Shown here in pieces: positions 53,626 through 60,509 of a stretch of DNA of 64,000 bases. The DNA is taken from positions 358,746 to 422,745 of the forward strand of contig NZ_NBXD01000002.1 of NCBI RefSeq assembly GCF_003399645.1, written 5' to 3'. The DNA comes from Subtercola boreus (GTDB lineage Bacteria; Actinomycetota; Actinomycetes; Actinomycetales; Microbacteriaceae). Position numbers and translations under genes: made by a program. The notes below the pieces were generated by a model. That model was given only the letters and a program-made list of their open reading frames with translations, was not told the origin of the DNA and searched no databases. How positions within the stretch are numbered: position 1 is the stretch's first letter; every line of letters begins with the position of its first letter.

Positions 53626-54645
53626 ATGACACGGCGGGCCACCATCCACGACGTCGCCCGGGCAGCAGGCGTGTCGGTCTCGACCGTCTCAAAGGCGGTC
53701 AACGGCCGCTACGGCATCTCCGAAGAGACAGCCGCCCGCATCCTCGATGTCGTCAAGACACTCGGGTACGAATCCAGCCTCGTCGCGAGCAGCATGCGGT
53801 CACGGCGAACGGGGGTCATCGGCATCCTGGTCGCCGACTTCGAGCCCTTCAGCGCCGAGATCCTGAAGGGTGTCGGTACCGCGCTCCGCGAGTCGGGCTT
53901 CGATCTGCTCGCCTACAGCGGTTCCCGGCAGAACTCCAGAGACGGCTGGGAGCGACGCTCGCTCTCGCGGCTCAGCGGTACCCTCATCGACGGCGCCATC
54001 ATCGTCACACCGACCGTCGTCGCGACCTCGACCGAGATCCCCGTGGTCGCGATCGACCCGCACACCGGGCACGCCGACCTTCCGACCGTCGAATCCGACA
54101 GCTTCGGTGGCGCCCTCCGCGCCACCCGCTACCTCATCTCACTCGGCCACCGCCGTATCGGATTCCTCGCCGGCCGCCCCGACCTCCAGTCGTCGAACCT
54201 CCGCGACGGCGGCTACCGCCGCGCCCTCGCCGAGGCGGGCATCCCCTTCGACCCGGCCCTCGTGCGCGTCGGAATGTACCAGCGCGAGACGGCCCGCGAC
54301 CCCGCAATGGCCCTCCTCACCCTGCCCGACCGGCCCACCGCGATCTTCGCGGCCAACGACCTCTCGGCCATCGCGACCGTGCAGGTCGCCGCCGAACTCG
54401 ACATCCGGGTGCCTGAAGAGCTCTCGGTGATCGGATTCGACGACATCCCCGAGGCCTCGCAGGTCAGCCCCGCGCTCACGACCATCCGTCAACCGATTCA
54501 GAAGATCGGCGCAGCTGCCGCTCACATGCTCGTCGCGCTCCTCTCCGGAGAGACCCCCGCCCCGATCCACCTGCAGCTCCCGACGCGCCTCGTGGTGCGG
54601 GCAACGACGGCGGCCCCGCCTGCCCGTCGACCGGCCGGGTTGTGA
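53626..54645 (+). CDS. LacI-family transcriptional repressor
   Basis: A 339-residue regulator. The N-terminal HTH and hinge are TIHDVARAAGVSVSTVSKAVNGR (~4-26), with GYESSLVASSMRSRRTG for the hinge helix. The periplasmic-binding-like sugar domain follows to the C-terminus (IGFDDIPEASQVSPALTTIRQP). It is divergent from the beta-glucoside transporter operon, with a LacI-type palindrome between, so it very probably represses that operon and itself. The effector is likely an oligosaccharide or its phosphate-free product. Confidence 0.94.
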   Translation: MTRRATIHDVARAAGVSVSTVSKAVNGRYGISEETAARILDVVKTLGYESSLVASSMRSRRTGVIGILVADFEPFSAEILKGVGTALRESGFDLLAYSGSRQNSRDGWERRSLSRLSGTLIDGAIIVTPTVVATSTEIPVVAIDPHTGHADLPTVESDSFGGALRATRYLISLGHRRIGFLAGRPDLQSSNLRDGGYRRALAEAGIPFDPALVRVGMYQRETARDPAMALLTLPDRPTAIFAANDLSAIATVQVAAELDIRVPEELSVIGFDDIPEASQVSPALTTIRQPIQKIGAAAAHMLVALLSGETPAPIHLQLPTRLVVRATTAAPPARRPAGL

Positions 54646-54675
54646 TGGGCGGGAGTCCACTGTCGCCGGTGCATG

Positions 54676-54700
54676 CGATCATCCACCCAGCGGATGATCG
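54676..54700. promoter_or_regulatory. Inverted repeat just upstream of dinB
   Basis: Nine-base arms CGATCATCC / GGATGATCG with a 7-nt spacer, ending eight bases before the dinB ATG. It could be an operator, or a hairpin covering the ribosome site. It does not resemble the actinobacterial LexA box. Confidence 0.5.
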
Positions 54701-54708
54701 GGGGTGTG

Positions 54709-55905
54709 ATGCGAGGCGAGGCGACCATCCTGCATGCCGATCTCGACGCTTTCTACGCCTCGGTCGAGCAGCGCGATGCGCCGGCACTGCGCGGCAGACC
54801 CGTCATCGTCGGCGGCGGAGTGGTGCTGGCGGCGAGCTACGAGGCGAAGGCGCGCGGGGTGCGCACGGCGATGGGCGGGCGCCAGGCACGTGACCTGTGC
54901 CCTGATGCGGTCGTCGTTCCGCCCCGGATGCACGCCTACTCCGCCGCCAGTCGTGACGTCTTCGCGATCTTCCGTGACACCACGCCGCTCGTCGAGGGGC
55001 TCTCGATCGATGAGGCATTCCTCGAGGTCGGCGGCCTGCGGCGTATCGCGGGCTCGCCCGAACAGGTCGCGGTGCAGCTGCGCGAGCGGGTTCTCAGGGA
55101 GGTCGGGCTCGCGATCTCGGTCGGCGTCGCTCGCACCAAGTTCCTCGCGAAGGTGGCCAGCGCGGTCAGCAAGCCCGACGGGCTGCTCATCGTCGAACCC
55201 GACCGGGAGCAGGCGTTCCTCCTCCCGCTCCCGGTGGAACGGTTGTGGGGCGTCGGCGCCGCAACCGCCGAGAAGCTGCACCGGCTCGGCATCAGAACCG
55301 TCGGACAGCTCGCCGAGCTCGAAGCCGCCACCGCCGAGAATCTGCTGGGGCGGGCGAACGGGGCGCACCTGCACGCGCTGGCCCGGCTGCAGGATCCGCG
55401 GCCCGTCGACGGCACGCGCCGCCGGTCGTCAATCGGTTCCCAGCGCGCACTCGGCAGCCGCCCACGGTCGCCCGACGAGCTCGACATCATCCTCACGCAG
55501 TTCATCGATCGGCTGGGCGGGCGCCTGCGCGACGGTGGCCGCGTGTGCCGCTCAGTCGTGCTGCGGCTTCGCTTCGGTGATTTCGCGAAGGCGACGCGGT
55601 CGCGCACCCTGGGATCGGCATCCGATCGCACATCGGTGCTGCTCGGCGTCGCCCGCAATCTGCTCGCCGCGGCTCAGCCCGAGATCGCGGAGCGCGGCAT
55701 CACCCTGATCGGCATCTCGCTGTCGCATCTGGCCCCCTCCGCCAGCCTGCAACCCGAGTTGCCGATCGACTGGAACGACGAGGCGCGGCTCGACACGGTG
55801 CTCGACGCGGTGCGCGATCGCTTCGGCGCGACATCGCTCGCCCGTGCCACCCACCTCAACCGCGACCCCGGCTGGTCGTCACCGGTGCTACCCGAGCACC
55901 AGTGA
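54709..55905 (+). CDS. dinB: DNA polymerase IV (Y-family)
   Basis: Translesion polymerase of 398 residues. Motif HADLDAFYASVEQRD carries the first catalytic aspartate and the steric-gate phenylalanine region. SIDEAFLEV holds the catalytic Asp-Glu pair (~104), and GVARTKFLAKVAS follows. A helix-hairpin-helix thumb is visible (LWGVGAATAEKLHRLGI), then the little-finger domain. No beta-clamp motif is obvious beyond the C-terminal QPELPI segment (~345), which could serve. The ATG at 54709 matches the family start MRGEATILHADLDAF; frames upstream are open but not conserved-looking. Confidence 0.94.
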   Translation: MRGEATILHADLDAFYASVEQRDAPALRGRPVIVGGGVVLAASYEAKARGVRTAMGGRQARDLCPDAVVVPPRMHAYSAASRDVFAIFRDTTPLVEGLSIDEAFLEVGGLRRIAGSPEQVAVQLRERVLREVGLAISVGVARTKFLAKVASAVSKPDGLLIVEPDREQAFLLPLPVERLWGVGAATAEKLHRLGIRTVGQLAELEAATAENLLGRANGAHLHALARLQDPRPVDGTRRRSSIGSQRALGSRPRSPDELDIILTQFIDRLGGRLRDGGRVCRSVVLRLRFGDFAKATRSRTLGSASDRTSVLLGVARNLLAAAQPEIAERGITLIGISLSHLAPSASLQPELPIDWNDEARLDTVLDAVRDRFGATSLARATHLNRDPGWSSPVLPEHQ

Positions 55906-55922
55906 CCCGCAGCATCCGTCCC

Positions 55923-55977
55923 GGCGGATCCGCAAGTGAGGCCCGGCGGATCCGCAACACGGCAGCGGCGGATCCGC
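55923..55977. repeat. Three palindromic boxes spaced exactly 22 bp
   Basis: GGCGGATCCGC (containing the palindrome GCGGATCCGC) occurs at 55923, 55945 and 55967, with diverged bases between. Equal 22-bp phasing places all three on the same face of the helix. They lie immediately after the dinB stop. A protein-binding array or a terminator-like element is possible. Confidence 0.75.
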
Positions 55978-56086
55978 TATGCATCCTCAGCGCGGCCATG
56001 ATGAGGGGAATCCCAGCGTGCCGTTCGAGCTCAGCGCGTCGCGTCCGGTAGAGCGCGTCGTCGACCGGGTCCGCGTGCTGCACGGG

Positions 56087-56344
56087 TCAGAGTTTCGGCA
56101 GCTTGGCCAACGCCTCGTCGGCGGCAGACTCGCTGAGGCCGAGCTTTTCGATCAGCAGGGCGCGGGCGGGGGCCTGGTCGCCGCGCCGGAGTGACTGGTA
56201 CGCCGCGTCGGCGGCCGGTCCGACGTCCGAGCCGGGTCGCGTGGTCACGCCGAGTCGGTCGGCGAGTTCGCCGGCGGTGTCGGCGCCGTATGCCTCGCGG
56301 ATCGCCAGGGGGAGGGGGTAACCGGTGTAGGGGCCGAGATCCAT
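56087..56344 (-). CDS. Small hypothetical cytosolic protein (85 residues)
   Basis: A short protein starting MDLGPYTGYPLPLAIREAYG with an alpha-helical appearance and the repeated pattern of helix then Ala/Leu-rich helix (ALLIEKLGLSESAADEALAKL). AAAGGA lies eight bases before the ATG, which supports expression. I do not recognise the family. It is divergent from the DUF1622 gene. Confidence 0.65.
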   Translation of the reverse strand: MDLGPYTGYPLPLAIREAYGADTAGELADRLGVTTRPGSDVGPAADAAYQSLRRGDQAPARALLIEKLGLSESAADEALAKLPKL

Positions 56345-56460
56345 GGTGGTGTCCTTTCGAGACGTTCATTCGGTTGCGTATGCTGCGGTCTCATGGTGAA
56401 CCCGCGCGGCGCGCTCCGACAGGGGTTGCAGGATGATCGGGGTTCTGTCTGTCTTATGGC

Positions 56461-56850
56461 ATGGACTTTCAGAACATCGTCGAATTCGCCGGCACACTCA
56501 TCGATGGCGCCGGAGTACTCATCATCGTGGGTGGCGCGGCGATCTCGACGGTGCTGGTTCGCGTCAGGATCATCCGGGGCCAACGGCCTGTCTATCGCGC
56601 GTACCGGCAGTATCTCGGCCGGTCGATTCTGCTCGGGCTCGAGTTTCTGGTCGCGGCAGACATCATCCGCACGGTGGCGGTGACGCCCACTCTCGCCAGC
56701 GTCGCGGTGCTCGCGGCGATCATCCTCATCCGCACCTTCTTGAGCTTCTCGCTCGAACTGGAGATCACGGGCCGGTGGCCGTGGCAGACCAGGAAGGCAC
56801 CCTCGGCGGAGTCGGACCCTGCGCTCGGTTCGAGCGGTGCTGCGGCCTGA
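56461..56850 (+). CDS. DUF1622 family membrane protein (intact copy)
   Basis: A 129-residue membrane protein with three predicted helices (LIDGAGVLIIVGGAAISTVLV, GLEFLVAADIIRTVAV, VAVLAAIILIRTFLSFSLELEI) separated by the basic loop VRIIRGQRPVYRAYRQYLGRS. This is the DUF1622 pattern, function unknown. Its last 110 codons recur at 60082-60411 in a second, N-terminally different gene. This copy keeps the expected first helix, so it is the original one. Confidence 0.88.
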   Translation: MDFQNIVEFAGTLIDGAGVLIIVGGAAISTVLVRVRIIRGQRPVYRAYRQYLGRSILLGLEFLVAADIIRTVAVTPTLASVAVLAAIILIRTFLSFSLELEITGRWPWQTRKAPSAESDPALGSSGAAA

Positions 56851-56973
56851 CTGTGGTCCGCGATGGAGCTTGGTCGTTGCAACTATCGGGCCCCGTTGCG
56901 ACATCAGGCGGGCAGAACGATGACCTTCCCGGCGACGCCGCCCGCGGCCGCCCCGGCGTGCGGTGAGGGCAGC
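56521..56973. repeat. Left copy of the ~0.45-kb duplicated block bordering the island
   Basis: The block contains the 3' 330 bp of DUF1622 and the 3' 70 bp of a quinone oxidoreductase gene. It matches 60082-60509 in the same orientation. By eye, about 17 of 330 bp differ in the DUF1622 part, and the intergenic part differs in length (54 versus 29 bp). Confidence 0.9.
56904..56973 (-). pseudogene. 3'-end fragment of quinone oxidoreductase gene
   Basis: In minus-strand frame this reads HAGAAAGGVAGKVIVLPA and a stop, matching the last residues of the intact oxidoreductase at 60440. The rest of that gene is absent; the similarity stops at about 56973, where lower-GC island DNA begins. Confidence 0.85.
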
Positions 56974-57061
56974 GCAATTTCTCTCTTGGGGAGAGGGCGC
57001 GTCCAGAAGAATTGGTCAGCTGCTCCCGCCCTAGATAACGCGCGCAACAAGCGTGTGCGAT

Positions 57062-57466
57062 CTATCGATCCTTTGCATCAGCCTCTTCCACGATGTCTCG
57101 AGCCCACCTGAGCAGGTCGACTGCATCGCTAGCACTGATCGCATCGGCACCGTATTGCACCGGTGTTTTTTGTGTCAGGAGTCGTTTGAGACTGGTCGTC
57201 GTTTTGGTCGAGGGGTGCGTGGCTTGCTCAAGAAGACTGATGGCCTGGGTGTGGTCATCGCCGGAACTGCGCTGGCCCAGGACAAGCCCGCATATCGCAT
57301 CGGCCGCAGCGATACCAGCCAGAATTGCGTTCGATCCAGCCACTTTGTTCTCCGCTGCGCTTCCTAAATCGAGAAGTTCTGCCGCGGCGAGGTAGAGGCG
57401 GGCCTCTTTCAAACGGGAACGCGCACCAGCTTTGTCCAGACTCACCGTTCTATGCTGCTTAGGCAC
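57062..57466 (-). CDS. HEPN-domain toxin
   Basis: A 134-residue all-helical protein of the HEPN superfamily. The HEPN RNase-type motif R-X(4-6)-H is visible in GQRSSGDDHTQA (~66-77), after the typical NAILAGIAAADAICGL helix. The GTG start at 57466 is preceded by GGGGA and overlaps the stop of the MNT gene by 8 bp (GTGCCTAA), the order expected for MNT antitoxin then HEPN toxin. HEPN toxins cleave RNA and are neutralised by adenylylation or binding by the MNT partner. Confidence 0.8.
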   Translation of the reverse strand: MPKQHRTVSLDKAGARSRLKEARLYLAAAELLDLGSAAENKVAGSNAILAGIAAADAICGLVLGQRSSGDDHTQAISLLEQATHPSTKTTTSLKRLLTQKTPVQYGADAISASDAVDLLRWARDIVEEADAKDR

Positions 57467-58091
57467 GCGCGTACTTCCCCGTGTCGAGTTCACGAAGTAA
57501 TTCTTCGAACTCGGGGCCAACCAACGCCACTGCGTCTTGTCGAATGGACATCACGACTGGGTCGTTCTTTTCTATCGCGTCACGGAGCCACGATCGCGTC
57601 GCGTTGTAGACGTGTCCCTCGTTGCCTGTCCATGCCATGATCTGTTGGCTGAGGTCGTGGGCAAAATCCACGATCGAGTCGTGCGAGCTGTCGTCCGGAT
57701 GCACGATGAGAACATCAATGTCAGAATCAGGGCCGGCTGATCTCCGCGCGAATGATCCATAGAGGTAGGCCGCGAGTTCGTTGTGCATCGCCAATTCGCC
57801 TCGAAGGCGGTCGAGCAATTCCCGACGAGCATTTACAGCCAACTCGATCGAGGGCCAGAGAAGGTGATGGCGGTTTCCGCGCCAGAACGTCGAGTTGCCG
57901 TGGATCGTCGACAGAACAAGTCCTGACTCGGCGAGGCGCGCTAGGGCCTTCCGCACACCATAGGGCGACCCAGAATCTATGAGTCGATGGACTTGCGCAG
58001 CGCTAAATTCGGTGTCCGCTCCGGCTAGTACACGAAGCGCTTCGGCCTCCACTGGGGGAGCGATTGTACGGAATGGCAACTCAAGGTCCAT
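57459..58091 (-). CDS. MNT nucleotidyltransferase antitoxin with N-terminal winged helix
   Basis: A 210-residue protein of two parts. The N-terminal winged helix (~20-75: FSAAQVHRLIDSGSPYGVRKALARLAESGLV) reads as a DNA-binding MarR-like domain. The nucleotidyltransferase of the minimal type has the signature GSFARRSAGPDSDIDVLIV (~112-130; GS and DxD for metal and NTP). ATG 58091 is placed by a promoter whose -10 ends six bases upstream. It forms a toxin-antitoxin pair with the overlapping HEPN gene, and the HTH likely binds the palindromes at its own promoter. Such pairs act in plasmid/island stability or phage defence. Confidence 0.85.
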   Translation of the reverse strand: MDLELPFRTIAPPVEAEALRVLAGADTEFSAAQVHRLIDSGSPYGVRKALARLAESGLVLSTIHGNSTFWRGNRHHLLWPSIELAVNARRELLDRLRGELAMHNELAAYLYGSFARRSAGPDSDIDVLIVHPDDSSHDSIVDFAHDLSQQIMAWTGNEGHVYNATRSWLRDAIEKNDPVVMSIRQDAVALVGPEFEELLRELDTGKYARA

Positions 58092-58097
58092 GGTCCC

Positions 58098-58126
58098 AGT
58101 ATGCAATTCGAGTTGTGATAGTGCAA
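58098..58126 (-). promoter_or_regulatory. Promoter of the MNT-HEPN pair
   Basis: Minus-strand TTGCAC (58126-58121), a 17-nt spacer, and CATACT (58103-58098), six bases before the ATG. The -35 lies inside the inner palindrome. Confidence 0.65.
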
Positions 58127-58148
58127 CCACGGTTGCACGGATACAACT
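58111..58148. promoter_or_regulatory. Nested palindromic operator of the MNT-HEPN pair
   Basis: Inner arms GTGCAACC/GGTTGCAC (58121-58138, 2-nt centre) and outer arms AGTTGT/ACAACT (58111-58116, 58143-58148), each 4 nt away. The 38-bp symmetric site covers the -35 box, fitting autoregulation by the HTH-MNT protein. Confidence 0.75.
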
Positions 58149-58239
58149 CTAGTTATCAAAGTGGACGTATTGGCTCAACAGCCAGGCCCACCGCAACCCG
58201 GGCCTGGTCATCCCTCAACGCGGGGAAGCACCAGGACGT

Positions 58240-58620
58240 CACCGCATCCGACTTCGCCGCCGCCCAGTGTGCAGCCCGGTACACCGTCGCCGCGCCCACA
58301 CTGAACCGTGCGGACAGTTCAGCGACTTTGTAATCCCCGGAATGGTACTCAGCCACAAGGTGTCCCTCCACCGCACGAGACGGCTTGGGTTTTTCCCTTT
58401 CAGCCGTCCCTTCGCTTTCGCGACGCGCATGCCCTCTTTCGCGACACGCATGCCCCCTTTTATGCGCGCCCGGATCGGACTCGAACTCCGCGACCATCGC
58501 CAACGCGTTAAACAGCAACCGACTGTCGGGTCCTCCGGGTCGTGGACACTCCCACCGATCCGGAGCTCTACCCCTTTCTGGCTGAGTTCGTCGTCGGCAG
58601 CCGGTCGATGCGCTGTGATC
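58240..58620 (-). pseudogene. Decayed C-terminal part of a serine recombinase (resolvase)
   Basis: Matches to a resolvase/invertase are spread over frames. DDELSQKGVELRIGGSVHDPEDP is followed in another frame by SRLLFNALAMVAEFESD, then MRVAKAKGRLKGKNP, and finally VAEYHSGDYKVAELSARFSV with an HTH (GAATVYRAA). The catalytic N-terminal domain with the serine is missing, and at least two frameshifts are present. It is the trace of a mobile element within the island. Confidence 0.8.
58413..58454. repeat. 21-bp tandem duplication in the recombinase remnant
   Basis: Two copies of a 21-bp unit (58413-58433, 58434-58454; one reads CGCTTTCGCGACGCGCATGC) duplicate the codons GMRVAK(A/E). In-frame slippage within the pseudogene. 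Confidence 0.8.
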
Positions 58621-58853
58621 GGAACTATCGTGCAATCATCGGCGGGGATGGCTTCCCTCTCATCGCAGGGCGAGACTAACTAGGGCGAGGCGTAGCCCTC
58701 AAACCCTGCGTGAATGCGGACTTAAAACGGTAGCTGGGGTTGCTGGGCCCGGAGGTCTCTCTTCCGAATGGCAAAGGGTGGTAATGGATCCTCGTCGGCC
58801 GATGCTTCTTGGTGAAGCCTCGGTATTTCACGCCGGACCAGTCAGAATGAAGT

Positions 58854-59915
58854 GTGCCCGACTCCTTACAACGTCATCCCTCGGCGTTCATCTCCTGGGC
58901 GCATGTCGATCCTGATTGGTCGCAGCGAGAGATCGATGCTCGTAGGGAATTAGTCTTCAACTTTGCGACCGCGCTTCGAGGCAACGGCGTCGATGCTGAC
59001 GTAGATCTCTATTACTTGACTGACCCTGTCGATTGGACTCGCTGGGGCCCGAGTCGCGTCGATGAGTGTGAGTTCGTGCTCATCGTGGTGTCGAATAGCT
59101 GGCGTCTGGCGTGGGAAGGCGGCGGCGATTCCAGCAAAGGAGCTGGCGCCGCGGCTGAAGCTGACTCGCTCCGCAGCATCTATGCCGCAGATCGGAAGGT
59201 TTTCATCGAAAAGGTGCGACTCATACTTCTACCCGGGGCGAACAGTGAGGACATTCCTTCTGGCCTGCACGGTGTGCCGCGCTTCCGCATCGAGACGATA
59301 GATGAAGCTGGGCTATCAGACCTCCTTAGGAGTCTCACCAAGCAGCCGGAGTTCATGAAAAATGCACTTGGACCCCTGCCGGAGCTCCCGCCAAACCCTC
59401 CGGCTTTTGCGGGCGCGTCGTACGCGGCCGCTCCGACTAACTCAGTTGACGCCGACGAGACCGTTGCACCCCCAATGTCGGATGTCTCACCAGGTCAACG
59501 CAATGCACTCGCAAAGGCACGGGAGTATCTGCGGTACACCGCCTTCTCTAGGAGCGGCTTACTAAATCAGCTGGCTTCGGAAGGCTTCTCAATGGACGAT
59601 GCGGAATTTGCCGTAGCGAGCGCAGGCGCAGCGTGGGACGAACAGGCCGCAAAAAAGGCCGGCCAATACCTCGCGCACATAGCCCTTTCGAGAGAAGGGC
59701 TGCTGAACCAGCTTGTCTCCGAGGGATTTTCCGAGTCCGAGTCAGAGCGCGCGCTGGCGAATATCCGTGCGGATTGGACGGAGCAGGCCGTCAAGAAGGC
59801 CAAGGAGTATCTCGTACAAGGAGCCTTCTCCCAATCCAGGCTGTCAAGCCAGCTCGTGTTCGATGGCTTCACTGAGAACGAGGCCACGGCCGCCGCTGCG
59901 GACACCTATCAGTAA
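58854..59915 (+). CDS. SEFIR-domain protein with three C-terminal Ltp-like repeats, candidate defence gene
   Basis: A 353-residue protein. Residues ~8-165 form a SEFIR/TIR-like domain: SAFISWAHVDPDW at the start, VLIVVSNSWRLAWEGGG (~76-91), and a glutamate-containing helix after the GGG motif (E102). A Pro/Ala-rich linker (~173-215) follows. Then come three ~47-residue repeats (~216-263, 264-311, 312-353), each with the Ltp pattern AKxYL...FSRxGLLNQLxSEGFSxxEAxxA...WxEQA. SEFIR domains in known anti-phage proteins deplete NAD; Ltp repeats are known from phage lipoproteins that block superinfection. No signal peptide is present. GTG 58854 follows CAGAAT by five bases. The function as a phage sensor-effector is inferred. 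Confidence 0.8.
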   Translation: MPDSLQRHPSAFISWAHVDPDWSQREIDARRELVFNFATALRGNGVDADVDLYYLTDPVDWTRWGPSRVDECEFVLIVVSNSWRLAWEGGGDSSKGAGAAAEADSLRSIYAADRKVFIEKVRLILLPGANSEDIPSGLHGVPRFRIETIDEAGLSDLLRSLTKQPEFMKNALGPLPELPPNPPAFAGASYAAAPTNSVDADETVAPPMSDVSPGQRNALAKAREYLRYTAFSRSGLLNQLASEGFSMDDAEFAVASAGAAWDEQAAKKAGQYLAHIALSREGLLNQLVSEGFSESESERALANIRADWTEQAVKKAKEYLVQGAFSQSRLSSQLVFDGFTENEATAAAADTYQ

Positions 59916-59967
59916 AAGCCGACTACGCCAGGCCGTGGTTTGACCGAGACATATAGATCAACCAGGG

Positions 59968-60411
59968 GTGATGATGACCGAACGAATAGTTGATACTCGG
60001 TCGGTCTTCGTGGTCCACGACCGTAATGAGCCGCTGCGAAAGGCGATGTTCGAATTCCTTCAAAGCATTAATCTCTCTCCGATCATCGTGGGCGGCGCGG
60101 CGATCTCGACCGTGCTGGTTCTCGTCAGGATCATCCGGGGCCAACGCCCGGTGTATCGCGCGTACCGGCAGTATCTGGGCCGGTCGATTCTGCTCGGGCT
60201 CGAGTTTCTGGTCGCGGCAGACATCATCCGCACGGTGGCGGTGACGCCCACACTCGACAGCGTCGCGGTGCTCGCGGCGATCATCCTCATCCGCACCTTC
60301 CTGAGCTTCTCGCTCGAACTGGAGATCACGGGCCGGTGGCCGTGGCAGACCAGCAAGGCGCCCTCGGCGGAGTCGGACCCTGCGCTCGGCTCGAAAGGTG
60401 CTAGGGCCTGA
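59968..60411 (+). CDS. Second DUF1622 gene, N-terminus replaced
   Basis: Up to 147 residues. From IIVGGAAISTVLV onward (codons from 60082) it is almost identical to the DUF1622 protein at 56461, but the first ~37 residues are unrelated (starting MMMTERIVDTR). The normal first membrane helix is thereby truncated. Translation could also begin at ATG 60046, giving MFEFLQSINLSP. It looks like the result of recombination joining island sequence to the resident gene, and may not be functional. Confidence 0.65.
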   Translation: MMMTERIVDTRSVFVVHDRNEPLRKAMFEFLQSINLSPIIVGGAAISTVLVLVRIIRGQRPVYRAYRQYLGRSILLGLEFLVAADIIRTVAVTPTLDSVAVLAAIILIRTFLSFSLELEITGRWPWQTSKAPSAESDPALGSKGARA

Positions 60412-60509
60412 CCTTCCGGTTGTCTCCCGCACCCTGGGTTCAGGCAGGCAGAACGATGACCTTCCCGGCGACGCCGCCTGCGGCAGCCTCGGCGTGCAGG
60501 GCGGGCAGC
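60082..60509. repeat. Right copy of the ~0.45-kb duplicated block bordering the island
   Basis: Matches 56521-56973 in the same orientation; here the oxidoreductase continues intact beyond the block. The arrangement resembles a single crossover between a circular element and the chromosome. Confidence 0.9.

Noticed and set aside
57093..57395. Plus-strand frames opposite the HEPN gene
   Set aside because: The minus-strand frame shows the HEPN motif, a ribosome site and coupling to the MNT gene.
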